Source: Oscillospiraceae bacterium
Lineage (GTDB): Bacteria > Bacillota > Clostridia > Oscillospirales > Oscillospiraceae
DNA length: 33,150 nt
Assembly: GCA_910575695.1 (NCBI GenBank)
Contig: CAJTGJ010000036.1
Location: 1-33,150 of the forward strand
Direction of reading: 5' to 3'
The notes under the pieces were generated by a model, which ran no database searches, was not told where the DNA came from, and worked only from the letters and a program-made list of their open reading frames with translations. Made by a program: the position numbers and the translations under genes. Below are positions 14,201-23,875 of the stretch, one piece after another (within the stretch, counting starts at the first letter, position 1; each line of letters starts with the position of its first letter).

Positions 14201-17200
14201 CGCTCCGGCTCCTTTCCGGGCTTTTTGTCCGGGGGTATCTCCGCCGCCCGTTTTTTCAGGTCCTCCAGGACGGAGGGGCGCTCGCCTTCGCCGACTTCCT
14301 CACCGACCTCCGCCTCGTCCTGGGAGATGCTCTCGTCCATGCTCAGGGCGGTATCCAGCTCCGCAAGCCTCGCGCTCTTTTCGGCAAGTTCCACCTCCTG
14401 GGGGAAGGGCTTCGTCAGTTCCACCTGTGCGGCGGACTGCTGGTTCCGCAGGTTCTCCAACTGCTCCCGCCCCCGCTCCAGCCGTTCGGGGATACCGGCC
14501 AGGGCGTTGTCCAGACGGGTCAGGTTGCCCCTGGCGTCCGTCCCCAGGCTGACACGGTGGCTCATCTCGCCCTTCAAGGTGATCTGGAACTGCTTCTCGA
14601 AACTGTTGTAGGAAAGCTCCATCTGAAAGCCCCGGTAGCTGCCGATGGGGATGCCCTCGGTGCTTTTGATCTCCTTGCACAGGGCAAGGATGGCGTCCCC
14701 GGCGTCCGCCTTTTCCGCGTAATGCTTACCGCCGACCTCCATCCCCACAAAGCCCTCCTCCGGGAGCGGGTGGGCCTCCACCGTTTTCATGTCAGCCTCA
14801 AAGCCCCGGTTGCGGCTCTGCTGCGCCTCGATCTCGGCGGGGAAGTATTTCAAAAGCTGGTCCTCCAGCCGGAAGTGCTTGCTCTGGTGGTCGGCCCGGA
14901 GGACTTTCAGCTTCGCCACATCCACATCCAGGTCCATCTTCTCACGGATCAGCGGATTGCCGGCGCACAATGCCTTGATCTCCGCATAGGAGAGCGCCTG
15001 CTCGTCCACATCGTCACAGCTTCGGACGGGAGACTTGCTCGTCATGATCTGGCTGATGAATTTCTGCTTGTTCTCCAAAGTCTGGTAGAGGTAGGCGTCA
15101 AAGGTCCCCTCCGTCACATACTGGAAAATCTGCACCTGTTTGTTGCGGTTGCCCTGCCGGATGATGCGCCCGTTGCGCTGGGTCATGTCGGCGGGACGCC
15201 AGCCCACATCCAGGTGGTGGACGGCCACAAGGCGGTCCTGCACATTGGTCCCGGCGCCCATCTTCTGGGTGGAGCCGAGCAGGACGCGCACCTCCCCGGT
15301 ACGGACCTTGCCGAACAGCTCCTTCTTCTTGGCCTCGGTGTCGGCGTCATGGATAAAGGCAATCTCCTCGCGGGGAACGCCAGCCGCTACCAGTTTGTCC
15401 CGGATGTCCTCATAGACATTGAACGTGCCGTCCCCCTTGGGCGTGGAGAGGTCGCAGAACAATAACTGGGTCAGCTTGTCCGCCTGCCCCTCCTCCCAGA
15501 TGCGGAGGACATTCTGGACGCAGGCGTTCAGCTTGCTGCCCTGGTCATCGGGCAGGAGCGGGTTCATCAGCCGCTGGTCGAGGCCGATCTTGCGCCCGTC
15601 CGAGGTGATCTTGAGCATATTATCGACCGAGGGGTCCACGCTGCCCCCGTGGACGGCAGCGGCCCGTTCGGACAGGTCGGCCACCATCTCCTTCTGTATC
15701 TCCGAGGGCTGCACCACCACGGTCTCAAACTTTGCCTCCGGCACAGGGAGGTGGAGCTGGTCGGCGGTCTTGATGTCAGCGACCTCCTTGAACATACTCA
15801 TCAGCTCCGGGAGGTTGAAGAACTTGGCAAACCTCGTCCGCGCCCGGTAGCCCGTCCCCTCCGGGGCCAGCTCAATGGCCGTGGTGGTCTCGCCGAAGGT
15901 GGAGGCCCACTGGTCGAAATGGGTCAGCCCCTTCTGCCGGAGCGTACCATGCTGCAGATAGCGCATCATGGTATAAAGCTCTGTCATACTGTTCGACACG
16001 GGCGTTCCCGTGGCAAAGACCGTACCCTTCCCGCCGGTCAGCTCGTCCATATACTGGCACTTCATGAACATATCCGAGGACTTCTGCGCCTCGGAGGTGG
16101 AAAGCCCCGCCACATTCCGCATTTTCGTGTAAAGGAACAAATTCTTAAAAGCGTGTGCCTCGTCCACAAAGAGCCGGTCAACGCCCAACTGCTCAAAGGT
16201 TATCACATCGTCCTTGCGTTCGGCGGCTTGCAGCTTCTCCATCCTCGCCTCCAGAGAGCGGCGGGTCTTTTCCAACTGCTTGATGGTGAAGCTCTCGCCC
16301 CGCATAGCTTTCATCTCCGCTATGGCGTCTGTGATCTCGTTGATCTGCTCCTGCAAGATGCGTTCCTGCCGCTCGGCGGATATGGGTATCTTCTCGAACT
16401 GGCTGTGGCCGATGATAACGGCGTCATAGTCCCCGGTCGCTATCCTCGCACAGAATTTCTTGCGGTTGGCCGTCTCAAAGTCTTTTTTCGTGGCGACCAG
16501 TATCTTCGCGCTGGGGTAGAGCCGCAGGAACTCGCTGGCCCACTGGAGGGTCAGGTGGTTCGGCACGACAAAGAGGGACTTCTGGCACAGCCCCAGCCGC
16601 TTCGCCTCCATCGCGGATGCCGCCATCTCAAAGGTCTTGCCCGCGCCCACTTCGTGCGCCAGCAGGGTGTTCCCGCCGTAAAGCACATGGGCGATGGCCC
16701 CCCGCTGGTGTTCCCGCAGGGTGATGTCCGGGTTCATGCCGCCCAGGACGATGTGGCTGCCGTCATACTCACGGGGGCGGGTGGAGTTGAACAGCTCGTT
16801 GTAGGTCCTGACTAAATCCTCCCGCCGTCTGGGGTCACGCCACACCCAGTCCCGGAAAGCGTCCTTGATGGCCTGCTGCTTCTGCTGGGCGAGGGTGGTC
16901 TCCTTCTTGTTCAGCACCCGCTTCTGTTTCCCGTCCGCGTCCTCAATGGTGTCGTAGATGCGAACATCCCGGAGGTTCAGGGTGTCCTCCAAAATGCGGT
17001 AGGCGCTGGCCCGGTCTGTGCCGTAGGTCATATACGCCATGACATCGTGCCGCCCTGTGGCGTTCTTGCCCGTGACCTGCCACTCCGCGGTGGAGGGTGA
17101 ATATTTCACCTGTACCGCGTTCCGAAGCCGCCACGGGGTATCAAAGGTCTCCTCCATGAACTGCTGGATATAGTCCTTGTCGATCCAGGTGGCGCCCAGA

Positions 17201-20200
17201 CGCACATCGATCTCAGAAGCATCCAGGTCTTTGGGCTGCGCCTGTTCCAGCGCCGCCACATTGACTGCGTAGGCTGGATCGGTGGCCACCGCCATCCTCG
17301 CCACCATCAGCTTGTCCCGGACATTGCCGGAGAGGTAATCGTCCGCGGTATGCCAGCCCCGGAGGGGGTCGTCCGCCACAGCCTCACGGGGGTCACGGAA
17401 GATCACGCCCTGTAATTCCTCTGTGATGCGCCCGTACTCACCGGGCGTCCCCAGCAGTTCGGACATGAACCGCAGATCGACCCTGCCGCGCTCCCCGATG
17501 GAGACCGCCAGCGCCTCGCTGGGCGTGTCCACGCTGGTGATATGGCGTTCCGGGCGGATGGTCCTTTTTGTGAACATATCCGCCTTGCTCTCCAGCCGCC
17601 CGTCCTCGTCGATGTTCTCCAGGGAGCAGAGCAGATAGTAGGAGGAGTCCTCGTCAAAGACCCTCGCGTTGGCGCTGGAATTGATGGTCCCGAACTTTGC
17701 GTAAAAGGCGTCATAGGCGGCGTTCAGCTCCGCCTGCTTCGCCTGGATGTCCCCGTCCGGGTAGTCCTCAAGCTGGTACTGGATCAGGTCGTTCACGAGC
17801 TGCCGCAGGCCGATCATCCCGGCCACGCGCCCCTTTGCCGTGTCGCTCAGCTCCACGGGCTTCATGACGCTGTTCTCCCGGAAGTAGACCTCCCCGTCCA
17901 CCAGGGCATAGGAGAAGTTCTTTACATCCGGGTCGGCGGGGATGGCGCCCCGTTCGGCGGCCTCGTCCGCGATGTCCGCCTCGTCCCGCTCCACCGCCTG
18001 ATAGCTGCCGTGGATATGGGAAACGGCCTCCCGGAGCTGTTCCGCAAGGTCGGCGCCGGGGGTGGGGGCAACGGTACATTCCTCCCGCCCGTACTGTGTG
18101 CTTTCGGTGGTCAGCTCGCCCAGCACCATCACAGGATGATCTACAAAATAGCTGTTGAGGGTAAGGCCCTCCGGGGTCTGCCCCAGGTGTACCCAGTCCG
18201 GCTCGATGTCGATGGGGCGGTCCCGCTTTTGCAGGAACAGGATGTCCGAGACTACCTCCGTCCCGGCATTGGCCTTGAATGCGTTGTTGGGCAGGCGCAC
18301 CGCCCCCAGCAGCTCCGCCCGCTGCGCGATATACTTCCGGGCATCAGGGCTTTTGGCGTCCATCGTGTAGCGGCTGGTGACAAGGGCCACCACGCCGCCC
18401 GGACGCACCTGGTCGATGGCCTTGGCAAAGAAATAGTTGTGGATGGAGAAGCCCAGCCTGTTGTAGGGCTTGTCGTTCACTTTATAGTCACCAAAGGGGA
18501 CATTCCCGACACAGAGGTCGAAGAAGTCCCGCCTGTCGGTGGTCTGGAAACCGGCCACCTTGATGTCCGCCTCCGGGTACAGCTTCTGGGCGATACGCCC
18601 GGTGATGGAGTCCAGTTCCACACCGTAGAGGCGGCTGCCCTGCATGGACTCCGGGAGCAGTCCGAAGAAATTGCCCACGCCCATCGAAGGTTCCAAGATG
18701 TTGCCCGTCTGGAAGCCCATCCGCTCCACAGCGTCATAGATGGACTTGATGACGGTGGGGCTGGTGTAGTGGGCGTTGAGGGTGGACGCTCTGGCGGCAG
18801 CGTATTCCTCCGGGGAGAGGGCGGCGTACAGTTCCCTGAACTCGCCTGCCCAGCTATCTTTTTTCTCGTCAAAGGCATCCGCCAGACCGCCCCAGCCCAC
18901 ATAGCGGGATAGGACCTCCTGCTCCTCTGGCGTGGCGTCCCTGCCGTCGAACTCCAGCTCATGCAGGAGGTTGATGGCGTCCATGTTGGCCCGGAACTTC
19001 GCTTTGGGTCCGCCCTCGCCCAGATGGTCGTCCGTAATGCGGAAATTGCGGGCGGCGGGCTGTTGGGTCTGCTCCGGCTGTCCGTGTTCCGGCTCCCCGA
19101 AATGCAGCCGTTCAACGACCACATCAAAGGGCAGGCCGTTCTTATCGCCGGGATAGATGGTCTCGGCGGTGGCGGTGACTTCCGGCTTCGGGCCAATCTG
19201 GTCTGAAGCTGGCCTTGCATCTAACTTGTGCGCGTTTTGCGCCCAAGTTGGGTCTGGGTGGAGAACTGATTGGACCTGTTCCCGCAGTCCGGGGGTATCT
19301 TTCAGTTCGGCCCCGTCAATGAACGCATACGCCTCGTCCCATGTCTTGAAGGAAGTAGGATACCCGCCTGTCAGGTCTCCAGCGCGGAAGATAAGGGGGT
19401 CCAGGGCGGTATTGGAAAGCGGGTCATAGAAAAATCCTGCCGTCTGCATGGCATCCACGATACGCCGCTGTCCAGGCTCCAATGCGGCAATGGCCGTTTG
19501 CGTCTGACGCTGGTAGTCCGCCGCCCATTTTTCAACATCCGCAAAAGAATCTTCTTCCCTCTGTGCGGAAAGGATATGCTCGACCGCATCCCGGTCGGCC
19601 TCCGCAAAGCTGAATGTGACATCGCCGTTCTCATGGACGAACCGCGCCGTGGAGATGCCGGCCTCGCCCATCTGCTCCTCCAGGACGGGGGCCTCCTCCG
19701 CCGTGACCTTCACCCGGTAATTGGGGGTCGTGACCTCGATCTTCGCACCGGGCAGGAATGCGTTGTTCCTGACATCCGCCCAGAGCATCCGCTCCAGCCT
19801 CTCCTTGCTCTCAGCGCGGAGGACGGGATAGGCCAGCGTAGGGTCACGGAGCTGGACATCGAACAGGCCGATCTCCTCCACGATATAAGCCGTGTCCTCC
19901 AGATAGACGGTATCGCCCACCTGGTAGGTCGGCTCCTGCGGTGCGGCAGTGCTTTTTGCATCGGTCCCAGGGGCGGCAGGGGTAATATCCTCCCCGGCTC
20001 CTTCATGGGTCTCGCCCTCCGGCGTTTGCCCCGCTTCTGTGCCGGGAACAGGCTCCTCCATGACCCTCTCGGCCTTGGGGCGGTGTGAGCGGAGCGCCGT
20101 CTCCGCCTCCTCAAAGGTAGCGAAACCGCCAGCCGTAGCTATAGCAAAATGGCGCTGTTCATCGTAGCCGTAGTGGTTGTAGAACTGCCCGTTGGGGTAC

Positions 20201-22719
20201 TGCTGGATGACGATGGCCTCATCGCCGCTGCGGTAGCTGGCGGCAGTCTGCACTGCTTCTTTCGGCTGGGCGTCCCGGATGTGTCCAGTCCGCAGGCTAT
20301 TCTCGAACATCTCCCGGTCCATGAACACCTGGTCCCGCCCCGGCTCGTCAGGGTAGACATAGAACACATCCCCATCCGTGATGCTCGTCAGGACGATCTC
20401 CTTTGTACCGTCCTCGGAATAGATGGTGAACGGGTCCCCGATGCCATATTTCAGCGGCGGCAGCTTTGCCTCCTCCGTTTTGAGCCAGTCGGCGGCCTCC
20501 CGCCTTGCGACATCCTCCTTGACCTGGAGCAGATAGTCCTCAGCCTGCCACTCGCTGGTGAACTCCTCGGAGACGCCCTCCGGGTCAACATATATCTCAT
20601 CCCGGATGTCATCCCAGACGGCATAGCCGCCCTCGGTCTCGATCAGGAAGAACCGCTCCGGGGCGGCATAGTTGCTGCCGTCCGCCATCCGCGCCGCCTG
20701 TGCCAGCATCTCGCTTGTGCGGTCGGGCGGGTCCGGCAGTTCCGGGGCGGCGGTCATGGCCTCATAGGTCTCGTCCAGCAGGGACTGGTGGAGGCGGTCA
20801 TGGAATTCCGGCACATCGAAATACAGCCGCATGAAGCCCGTGTCCTGGATGGTGAGCGCCGCCTGTTCGATGGCCTTGCCGCCCTCCACATAGGCGGTCT
20901 CTTTGTCGTTGTTGTCACAAGCGTTCCGATACGCCGTGTCCCGCAGGAGGGCGTCCCGGATGACAGGGTAATACCGCTCATAGATGTCTGCCGGGGTAGG
21001 GGGAAAACCGTGTCCGGGAGCAGGGAGAGGGACGGCGCCGAACTCGGCGTAATTCTTCTCAAGGGCGGCATACCGCTGTTTGTCCGGGCCGCTCAGATAC
21101 TGGCCGTTCTGGATGAGCGCACCGAGCCGCTTCTCGACCTCGGACCAGCGCAGGCGCACCTCTGCGTTGTGGCTGGCGTCACGGATCACCAGTCCCTGAG
21201 GGCGGGTCTGCACACCGCCCCGGCTGCCATCGGAAAATTGCCAGCTCTGCCCACTGTTGGTCCCATACTCGCCTTTCAGATACTCCACACGCTCATCTGG
21301 CGTGTTCTCCTGCGAATAAAGGGCAGCGATACGCAGTTTGCCGCCGTCATAGGGGGAACCGTGGCGGAGGATGCGCTCGATCTCCGCGTCAGGAATAGAA
21401 AAAGCGGGGGCGGGAGCCTCTGCCGGAGCCTGTTCCTCTTTTTTGGGCATAGCAAAGGCGGAGGGCTTTTCGCTCTCCGCCTGTCGGTCTATCATTGAGA
21501 TCTGTTCCATCTCGGAGGGGAACAGCCCCTCCAGCGTCAGTTGTTGATAAGTTCCGCCATCACGATCTCCTCCGCCTGCGCTTTCAGTGCGTTCATGTGC
21601 CGCACCCAGTCCATCTGCCGGGTCTTTTTGTCCGGCGCCGGGTCCGCCGCCAGCAGTTCCTCCATCAACTGCTTCATCCGGGCGGCGGCCGTCTCCTGCA
21701 CCTCCCACAGGTGCGGGAACAGTTTCCCGATCAGGGTCAGGTGGTTGTAGAGGAGTTTGTTGTTCTCCTCCAGGTACGCCCTCCGCATCCTGCCGTACTT
21801 GCCCAGCGGACGGTCCTCCATTTCCTCCAGCTGGATGTCCGGGATCAGGTAATCCCCTGCCTGTCTGTAAGTCAGCTCTGCCATTGTCCTGTCTCCTTTC
21901 CTCGGCCTGTTCGACCTGTTTTGCCCTTTCGTAGGTGCGGATGGCCCGCTCGACCTCACGGAACACCTGGGAAGATACCTCGCTGACCGCCGTACCCAGC
22001 ACATTGGACGCCGCCTGGGTATTGAAGTCGAACACATCCATGAAATCTTCCGGCTCAAAGTAGCTCTCTGGGTCCTCCACACAGCGGGAATAGAGCATAT
22101 ATCGGATGCTCGTTTCCGCCGCCCTCCGAAAGGATACCTCTACGTTGAACTCATCATACCCGTAAAGGAAGGAATCGTCAACGATGCCGAGGATGACCTC
22201 TTTATTGTCATCCCAATATCCCGAAGCGAGTCGGGAGGAGATTTTTTCGATCTGCTCCTCCAGCCCCGCCCCGGCCTCCACGCCGTAGGCCCGCTCCAGC
22301 GCATCCTGCACAGCGGGGACATACTCCTCCCGCATGGACCAGAGGTTGACCGGGCGGGAGTTCTCCCTCTCCCCGGTGTCCGACACATCGAACACATAGC
22401 GCAGCTTCGGGCGGCTGCCCGTGTTGTCCACCAGGGCGATGCCCTTGGAGCCGCGGCGCACATAGCGGCGCATGGTCTTGTTCCAGAGGTCATACTCGGC
22501 GCAGGCCGTGGCGTCCGGGCGCTGCTTGTAGATCATGAGCTGCTCATTGTAGGGGTATTTGTAGAGCCGGGCCGCAGTGGTAAGGAAGGCTGTCCACTGC
22601 TCCCGGCTCCCGGTCACTTGTCTGGCGGCTTCTTCCGCCATCTGGGTGTAGTAGGCGGCTTTCGAGGGGAACGGTACGACCGCCGCCCCGTCCGCCCGCA
22701 AGGGTTCATTCAATGCCAT
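14197..22719 (-). CDS. Giant polyvalent DNA-processing protein (ArdC-like N-terminus, methylase-like and SNF2 helicase domains)
   Basis: A 2840-residue protein. Residues 1-270 begin MALNEPLRADGAAVVPFPSK and contain YPYNEQLMIYKQRPDATA, with RYVRRGSKGIALVD, an ArdC N-terminal-like ssDNA-binding pattern. About 275-395 is a low-complexity linker that overlaps tnpV. At about 396 QLTLEGLFPSE resumes. Residues 400-1250 are polyvalent-protein segments (for example YQVGDTVYLEDTAYIVEE). At about 1340 NILEPSMGVGNFFGLLPE and at about 1407 GNVPFGDY form an N6-adenine methylase-like fold (NVPF in place of NPPF/Y). At about 2020 HEVGAGKTF is Walker A; at about 2186 VDEAHAF is a DEAH box; at about 2500-2520 STQKMGAGTNVQDRLVAVHH and RNGRIIRQGNR are SNF2 motifs V-VI. 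Likely roles are anti-restriction and DNA remodelling in transfer. ATG at 22719 after GGAGGC. Confidence 0.9.
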   Translation of the reverse strand: MALNEPLRADGAAVVPFPSKAAYYTQMAEEAARQVTGSREQWTAFLTTAARLYKYPYNEQLMIYKQRPDATACAEYDLWNKTMRRYVRRGSKGIALVDNTGSRPKLRYVFDVSDTGERENSRPVNLWSMREEYVPAVQDALERAYGVEAGAGLEEQIEKISSRLASGYWDDNKEVILGIVDDSFLYGYDEFNVEVSFRRAAETSIRYMLYSRCVEDPESYFEPEDFMDVFDFNTQAASNVLGTAVSEVSSQVFREVERAIRTYERAKQVEQAEERRQDNGRADLQTGRGLPDPGHPAGGNGGPSAGQVRQDAEGVPGGEQQTPLQPPDPDRETVPAPVGGAGDGRRPDEAVDGGTAGGGPGAGQKDPADGLGAAHERTESAGGGDRDGGTYQQLTLEGLFPSEMEQISMIDRQAESEKPSAFAMPKKEEQAPAEAPAPAFSIPDAEIERILRHGSPYDGGKLRIAALYSQENTPDERVEYLKGEYGTNSGQSWQFSDGSRGGVQTRPQGLVIRDASHNAEVRLRWSEVEKRLGALIQNGQYLSGPDKQRYAALEKNYAEFGAVPLPAPGHGFPPTPADIYERYYPVIRDALLRDTAYRNACDNNDKETAYVEGGKAIEQAALTIQDTGFMRLYFDVPEFHDRLHQSLLDETYEAMTAAPELPDPPDRTSEMLAQAARMADGSNYAAPERFFLIETEGGYAVWDDIRDEIYVDPEGVSEEFTSEWQAEDYLLQVKEDVARREAADWLKTEEAKLPPLKYGIGDPFTIYSEDGTKEIVLTSITDGDVFYVYPDEPGRDQVFMDREMFENSLRTGHIRDAQPKEAVQTAASYRSGDEAIVIQQYPNGQFYNHYGYDEQRHFAIATAGGFATFEEAETALRSHRPKAERVMEEPVPGTEAGQTPEGETHEGAGEDITPAAPGTDAKSTAAPQEPTYQVGDTVYLEDTAYIVEEIGLFDVQLRDPTLAYPVLRAESKERLERMLWADVRNNAFLPGAKIEVTTPNYRVKVTAEEAPVLEEQMGEAGISTARFVHENGDVTFSFAEADRDAVEHILSAQREEDSFADVEKWAADYQRQTQTAIAALEPGQRRIVDAMQTAGFFYDPLSNTALDPLIFRAGDLTGGYPTSFKTWDEAYAFIDGAELKDTPGLREQVQSVLHPDPTWAQNAHKLDARPASDQIGPKPEVTATAETIYPGDKNGLPFDVVVERLHFGEPEHGQPEQTQQPAARNFRITDDHLGEGGPKAKFRANMDAINLLHELEFDGRDATPEEQEVLSRYVGWGGLADAFDEKKDSWAGEFRELYAALSPEEYAAARASTLNAHYTSPTVIKSIYDAVERMGFQTGNILEPSMGVGNFFGLLPESMQGSRLYGVELDSITGRIAQKLYPEADIKVAGFQTTDRRDFFDLCVGNVPFGDYKVNDKPYNRLGFSIHNYFFAKAIDQVRPGGVVALVTSRYTMDAKSPDARKYIAQRAELLGAVRLPNNAFKANAGTEVVSDILFLQKRDRPIDIEPDWVHLGQTPEGLTLNSYFVDHPVMVLGELTTESTQYGREECTVAPTPGADLAEQLREAVSHIHGSYQAVERDEADIADEAAERGAIPADPDVKNFSYALVDGEVYFRENSVMKPVELSDTAKGRVAGMIGLRQLVNDLIQYQLEDYPDGDIQAKQAELNAAYDAFYAKFGTINSSANARVFDEDSSYYLLCSLENIDEDGRLESKADMFTKRTIRPERHITSVDTPSEALAVSIGERGRVDLRFMSELLGTPGEYGRITEELQGVIFRDPREAVADDPLRGWHTADDYLSGNVRDKLMVARMAVATDPAYAVNVAALEQAQPKDLDASEIDVRLGATWIDKDYIQQFMEETFDTPWRLRNAVQVKYSPSTAEWQVTGKNATGRHDVMAYMTYGTDRASAYRILEDTLNLRDVRIYDTIEDADGKQKRVLNKKETTLAQQKQQAIKDAFRDWVWRDPRRREDLVRTYNELFNSTRPREYDGSHIVLGGMNPDITLREHQRGAIAHVLYGGNTLLAHEVGAGKTFEMAASAMEAKRLGLCQKSLFVVPNHLTLQWASEFLRLYPSAKILVATKKDFETANRKKFCARIATGDYDAVIIGHSQFEKIPISAERQERILQEQINEITDAIAEMKAMRGESFTIKQLEKTRRSLEARMEKLQAAERKDDVITFEQLGVDRLFVDEAHAFKNLFLYTKMRNVAGLSTSEAQKSSDMFMKCQYMDELTGGKGTVFATGTPVSNSMTELYTMMRYLQHGTLRQKGLTHFDQWASTFGETTTAIELAPEGTGYRARTRFAKFFNLPELMSMFKEVADIKTADQLHLPVPEAKFETVVVQPSEIQKEMVADLSERAAAVHGGSVDPSVDNMLKITSDGRKIGLDQRLMNPLLPDDQGSKLNACVQNVLRIWEEGQADKLTQLLFCDLSTPKGDGTFNVYEDIRDKLVAAGVPREEIAFIHDADTEAKKKELFGKVRTGEVRVLLGSTQKMGAGTNVQDRLVAVHHLDVGWRPADMTQRNGRIIRQGNRNKQVQIFQYVTEGTFDAYLYQTLENKQKFISQIMTSKSPVRSCDDVDEQALSYAEIKALCAGNPLIREKMDLDVDVAKLKVLRADHQSKHFRLEDQLLKYFPAEIEAQQSRNRGFEADMKTVEAHPLPEEGFVGMEVGGKHYAEKADAGDAILALCKEIKSTEGIPIGSYRGFQMELSYNSFEKQFQITLKGEMSHRVSLGTDARGNLTRLDNALAGIPERLERGREQLENLRNQQSAAQVELTKPFPQEVELAEKSARLAELDTALSMDESISQDEAEVGEEVGEGERPSVLEDLKKRAAEIPPDKKPGKEPER
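21537..21884 (-). CDS. tnpV: TnpV-family protein nested inside the giant gene in another frame
   Basis: A 115-residue protein, MAELTYRQAGDYLIPDIQLE, then LGKYGRMRRAYLEENNKLLY, LIGKLFPHLWEV and MDWVRHMNALKAQAEEIVMAE, matching the TnpV pattern (GDYLIPDL, LGKYGRMR, GKLYPHL, AEEIIL..EL). It is fully contained in the giant ORF on the same strand but in a different frame. The ATG at 21884 has its own AAAGGAG at 8 bases, so it is very likely translated. In the giant's frame the same bases give the Gly/Pro/Asp/Gln-rich linker at about residues 278-394. Function of TnpV in transposition is not well defined. Confidence 0.87.
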   Translation of the reverse strand: MAELTYRQAGDYLIPDIQLEEMEDRPLGKYGRMRRAYLEENNKLLYNHLTLIGKLFPHLWEVQETAAARMKQLMEELLAADPAPDKKTRQMDWVRHMNALKAQAEEIVMAELINN

Positions 22720-22756
22720 AGGTTGCCTCCGTTTCTTTCAGATTTGTGTGCCTGGG

Positions 22757-22966
22757 TCAGATGTCCGGGTACAGGTCCAGGCTGTCAAACTCCGCGTCCG
22801 TCATGCCGTCCAGCTTTTCCAGGACGCTTTTGGAGAGGCGGCCCAGCCGCCGCTCCGAGGGGGTGAGCTGGAGGCGCATGGCCTCCAGCTCCGCGATCAG
22901 CCCCGCCCGTGAGCCGGGGTTGTAGAGCATCATCATGATCCGCTCGTCCCTTGTGAACTCCTTCAT
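22757..22966 (-). CDS. Transposon-transfer assisting (TTRAP) family protein
   Basis: A 69-residue protein, MKEFTRDERIMMMLYNPGSR, then AGLIAELEAMRLQLTPSERR and LDGMTDAEFDSLDLYPDI, the TTRAP family layout (N-terminal helix, YN.GSR..LI, late MTD.EF). It is a small helper protein of conjugative transposons. The start overlaps the stop of the YodL/DUF4316 gene by 4 bases (ATGA), and the giant gene begins 37 bases downstream. Confidence 0.87.
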   Translation of the reverse strand: MKEFTRDERIMMMLYNPGSRAGLIAELEAMRLQLTPSERRLGRLSKSVLEKLDGMTDAEFDSLDLYPDI

Positions 22967-23577
22967 CGCTCATCCCATCCTGCCTGCTTCTGGGGCGGCT
23001 TACGCTCCGGCGGTTCCGCGCCGGAAAGGGCTTTCAGCGCATCCAGGACGGAGTGCCGTTCCTGTGCAGGCTCATCCTTTCTTCCGTTATTGATGATCCC
23101 ATCAATGGAGTTGTAATCGTCCTCCACCGCCATCTCAGCGTTCTTCAGATAGTTCTCCCGCAGGGCGAAGTTTTCCAGCTCCTTAAAGCCGATGGAATCC
23201 ACATAGTGGCAGGATACCACGCCGCCCACCTTGAGTGCCACGATGTCGCTGACCGACAGGCTGTGTCCCCGGAAGTCCTCCGGGCGGGCGGTGTTGAACT
23301 GCACATAGAACGCCTCCAGCTGCGCCATCACCGCCTCCGGCGTATCGGGCGCCCTGGGCAGCTCCCCGTGGTAGACCACCTCGTAGTGGTCGATGTCCGG
23401 CTCCTTGCCCTGCCTCTGCAAGCTGGCGTAGGATTCAAACCGCTCATAGAGGGTGTCGTCCGTCCGCCGCAGCTGTAAGATGGCGTAGGCGTCGGTGGCG
23501 CCCTCCAGAAACGCCGTCAGGTGGCCGGGGGACTCGTCCACTCCGTTCACCTCGTCCCATTTTTTGATGTCAGACAT
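22963..23577 (-). CDS. YodL and DUF4316 domain protein
   Basis: A 204-residue protein starting MSDIKKWDEVNGVDESPGHL. The YodL-like part has DHYEVVYHGELP, then FRGHSLSVSDIVALKVGGVV and YVDSIGFKEL. The DUF4316-like part is NYLKNAEMAVEDDYNSIDGI. It ends with a Pro/Arg-rich tail. The family is typical of Tn1549-type elements; role unknown. It overlaps the preceding gene's end by 8 bases and the TTRAP start by 4. Confidence 0.85.
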   Translation of the reverse strand: MSDIKKWDEVNGVDESPGHLTAFLEGATDAYAILQLRRTDDTLYERFESYASLQRQGKEPDIDHYEVVYHGELPRAPDTPEAVMAQLEAFYVQFNTARPEDFRGHSLSVSDIVALKVGGVVSCHYVDSIGFKELENFALRENYLKNAEMAVEDDYNSIDGIINNGRKDEPAQERHSVLDALKALSGAEPPERKPPQKQAGWDER

Positions 23578-23875
23578 CCTGCTCCTCCTTCCTCAAGAAT
23601 GGCAGGCCGTTCTCCTTTGCGTCCTGCCTCTGCCGCTGTCTGCGCTCCTCGCTGTACGGCGGTCGGATGCCCACGCACCGTTTGGGGATGCGGTAGGTCA
23701 CGGACCTGCCCTGCCCGGTCTCTTTCAGGACAAAGGCGTTCGGGAACCGCTGGGACAGCTCCCGTAGCTTATTGATGAGCCTTGTGTCGTGGGTGTAGAC
23801 CTCCGCCGTGTCCAGTTCGTTGTCCCACAGGATGATGGTCTCCCGCTCGGCGAGGGTCAGCTTCTGGCGGCTCAT
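23570..23875 (-). CDS. Conserved hypothetical element protein, 101 aa
   Basis: MSRQKLTLAERETIILWDNE, then LDTAEVYTHDTRLINKLREL, and a basic C-terminal part PPYSEERRQRQRQDAKENGL. No catalytic motif is visible; the middle looks like a small DNA-contacting or adaptor fold. The start overlaps the DUF3848 gene's stop by 4 bases (ATGA). Confidence 0.75.
   Translation of the reverse strand: MSRQKLTLAERETIILWDNELDTAEVYTHDTRLINKLRELSQRFPNAFVLKETGQGRSVTYRIPKRCVGIRPPYSEERRQRQRQDAKENGLPFLRKEEQDV

Noticed and set aside
17542..18912. Long plus-strand open frame opposite the giant gene
   Set aside because: Antisense frame without motif or start signal; the minus-strand frame carries the methylase motifs.
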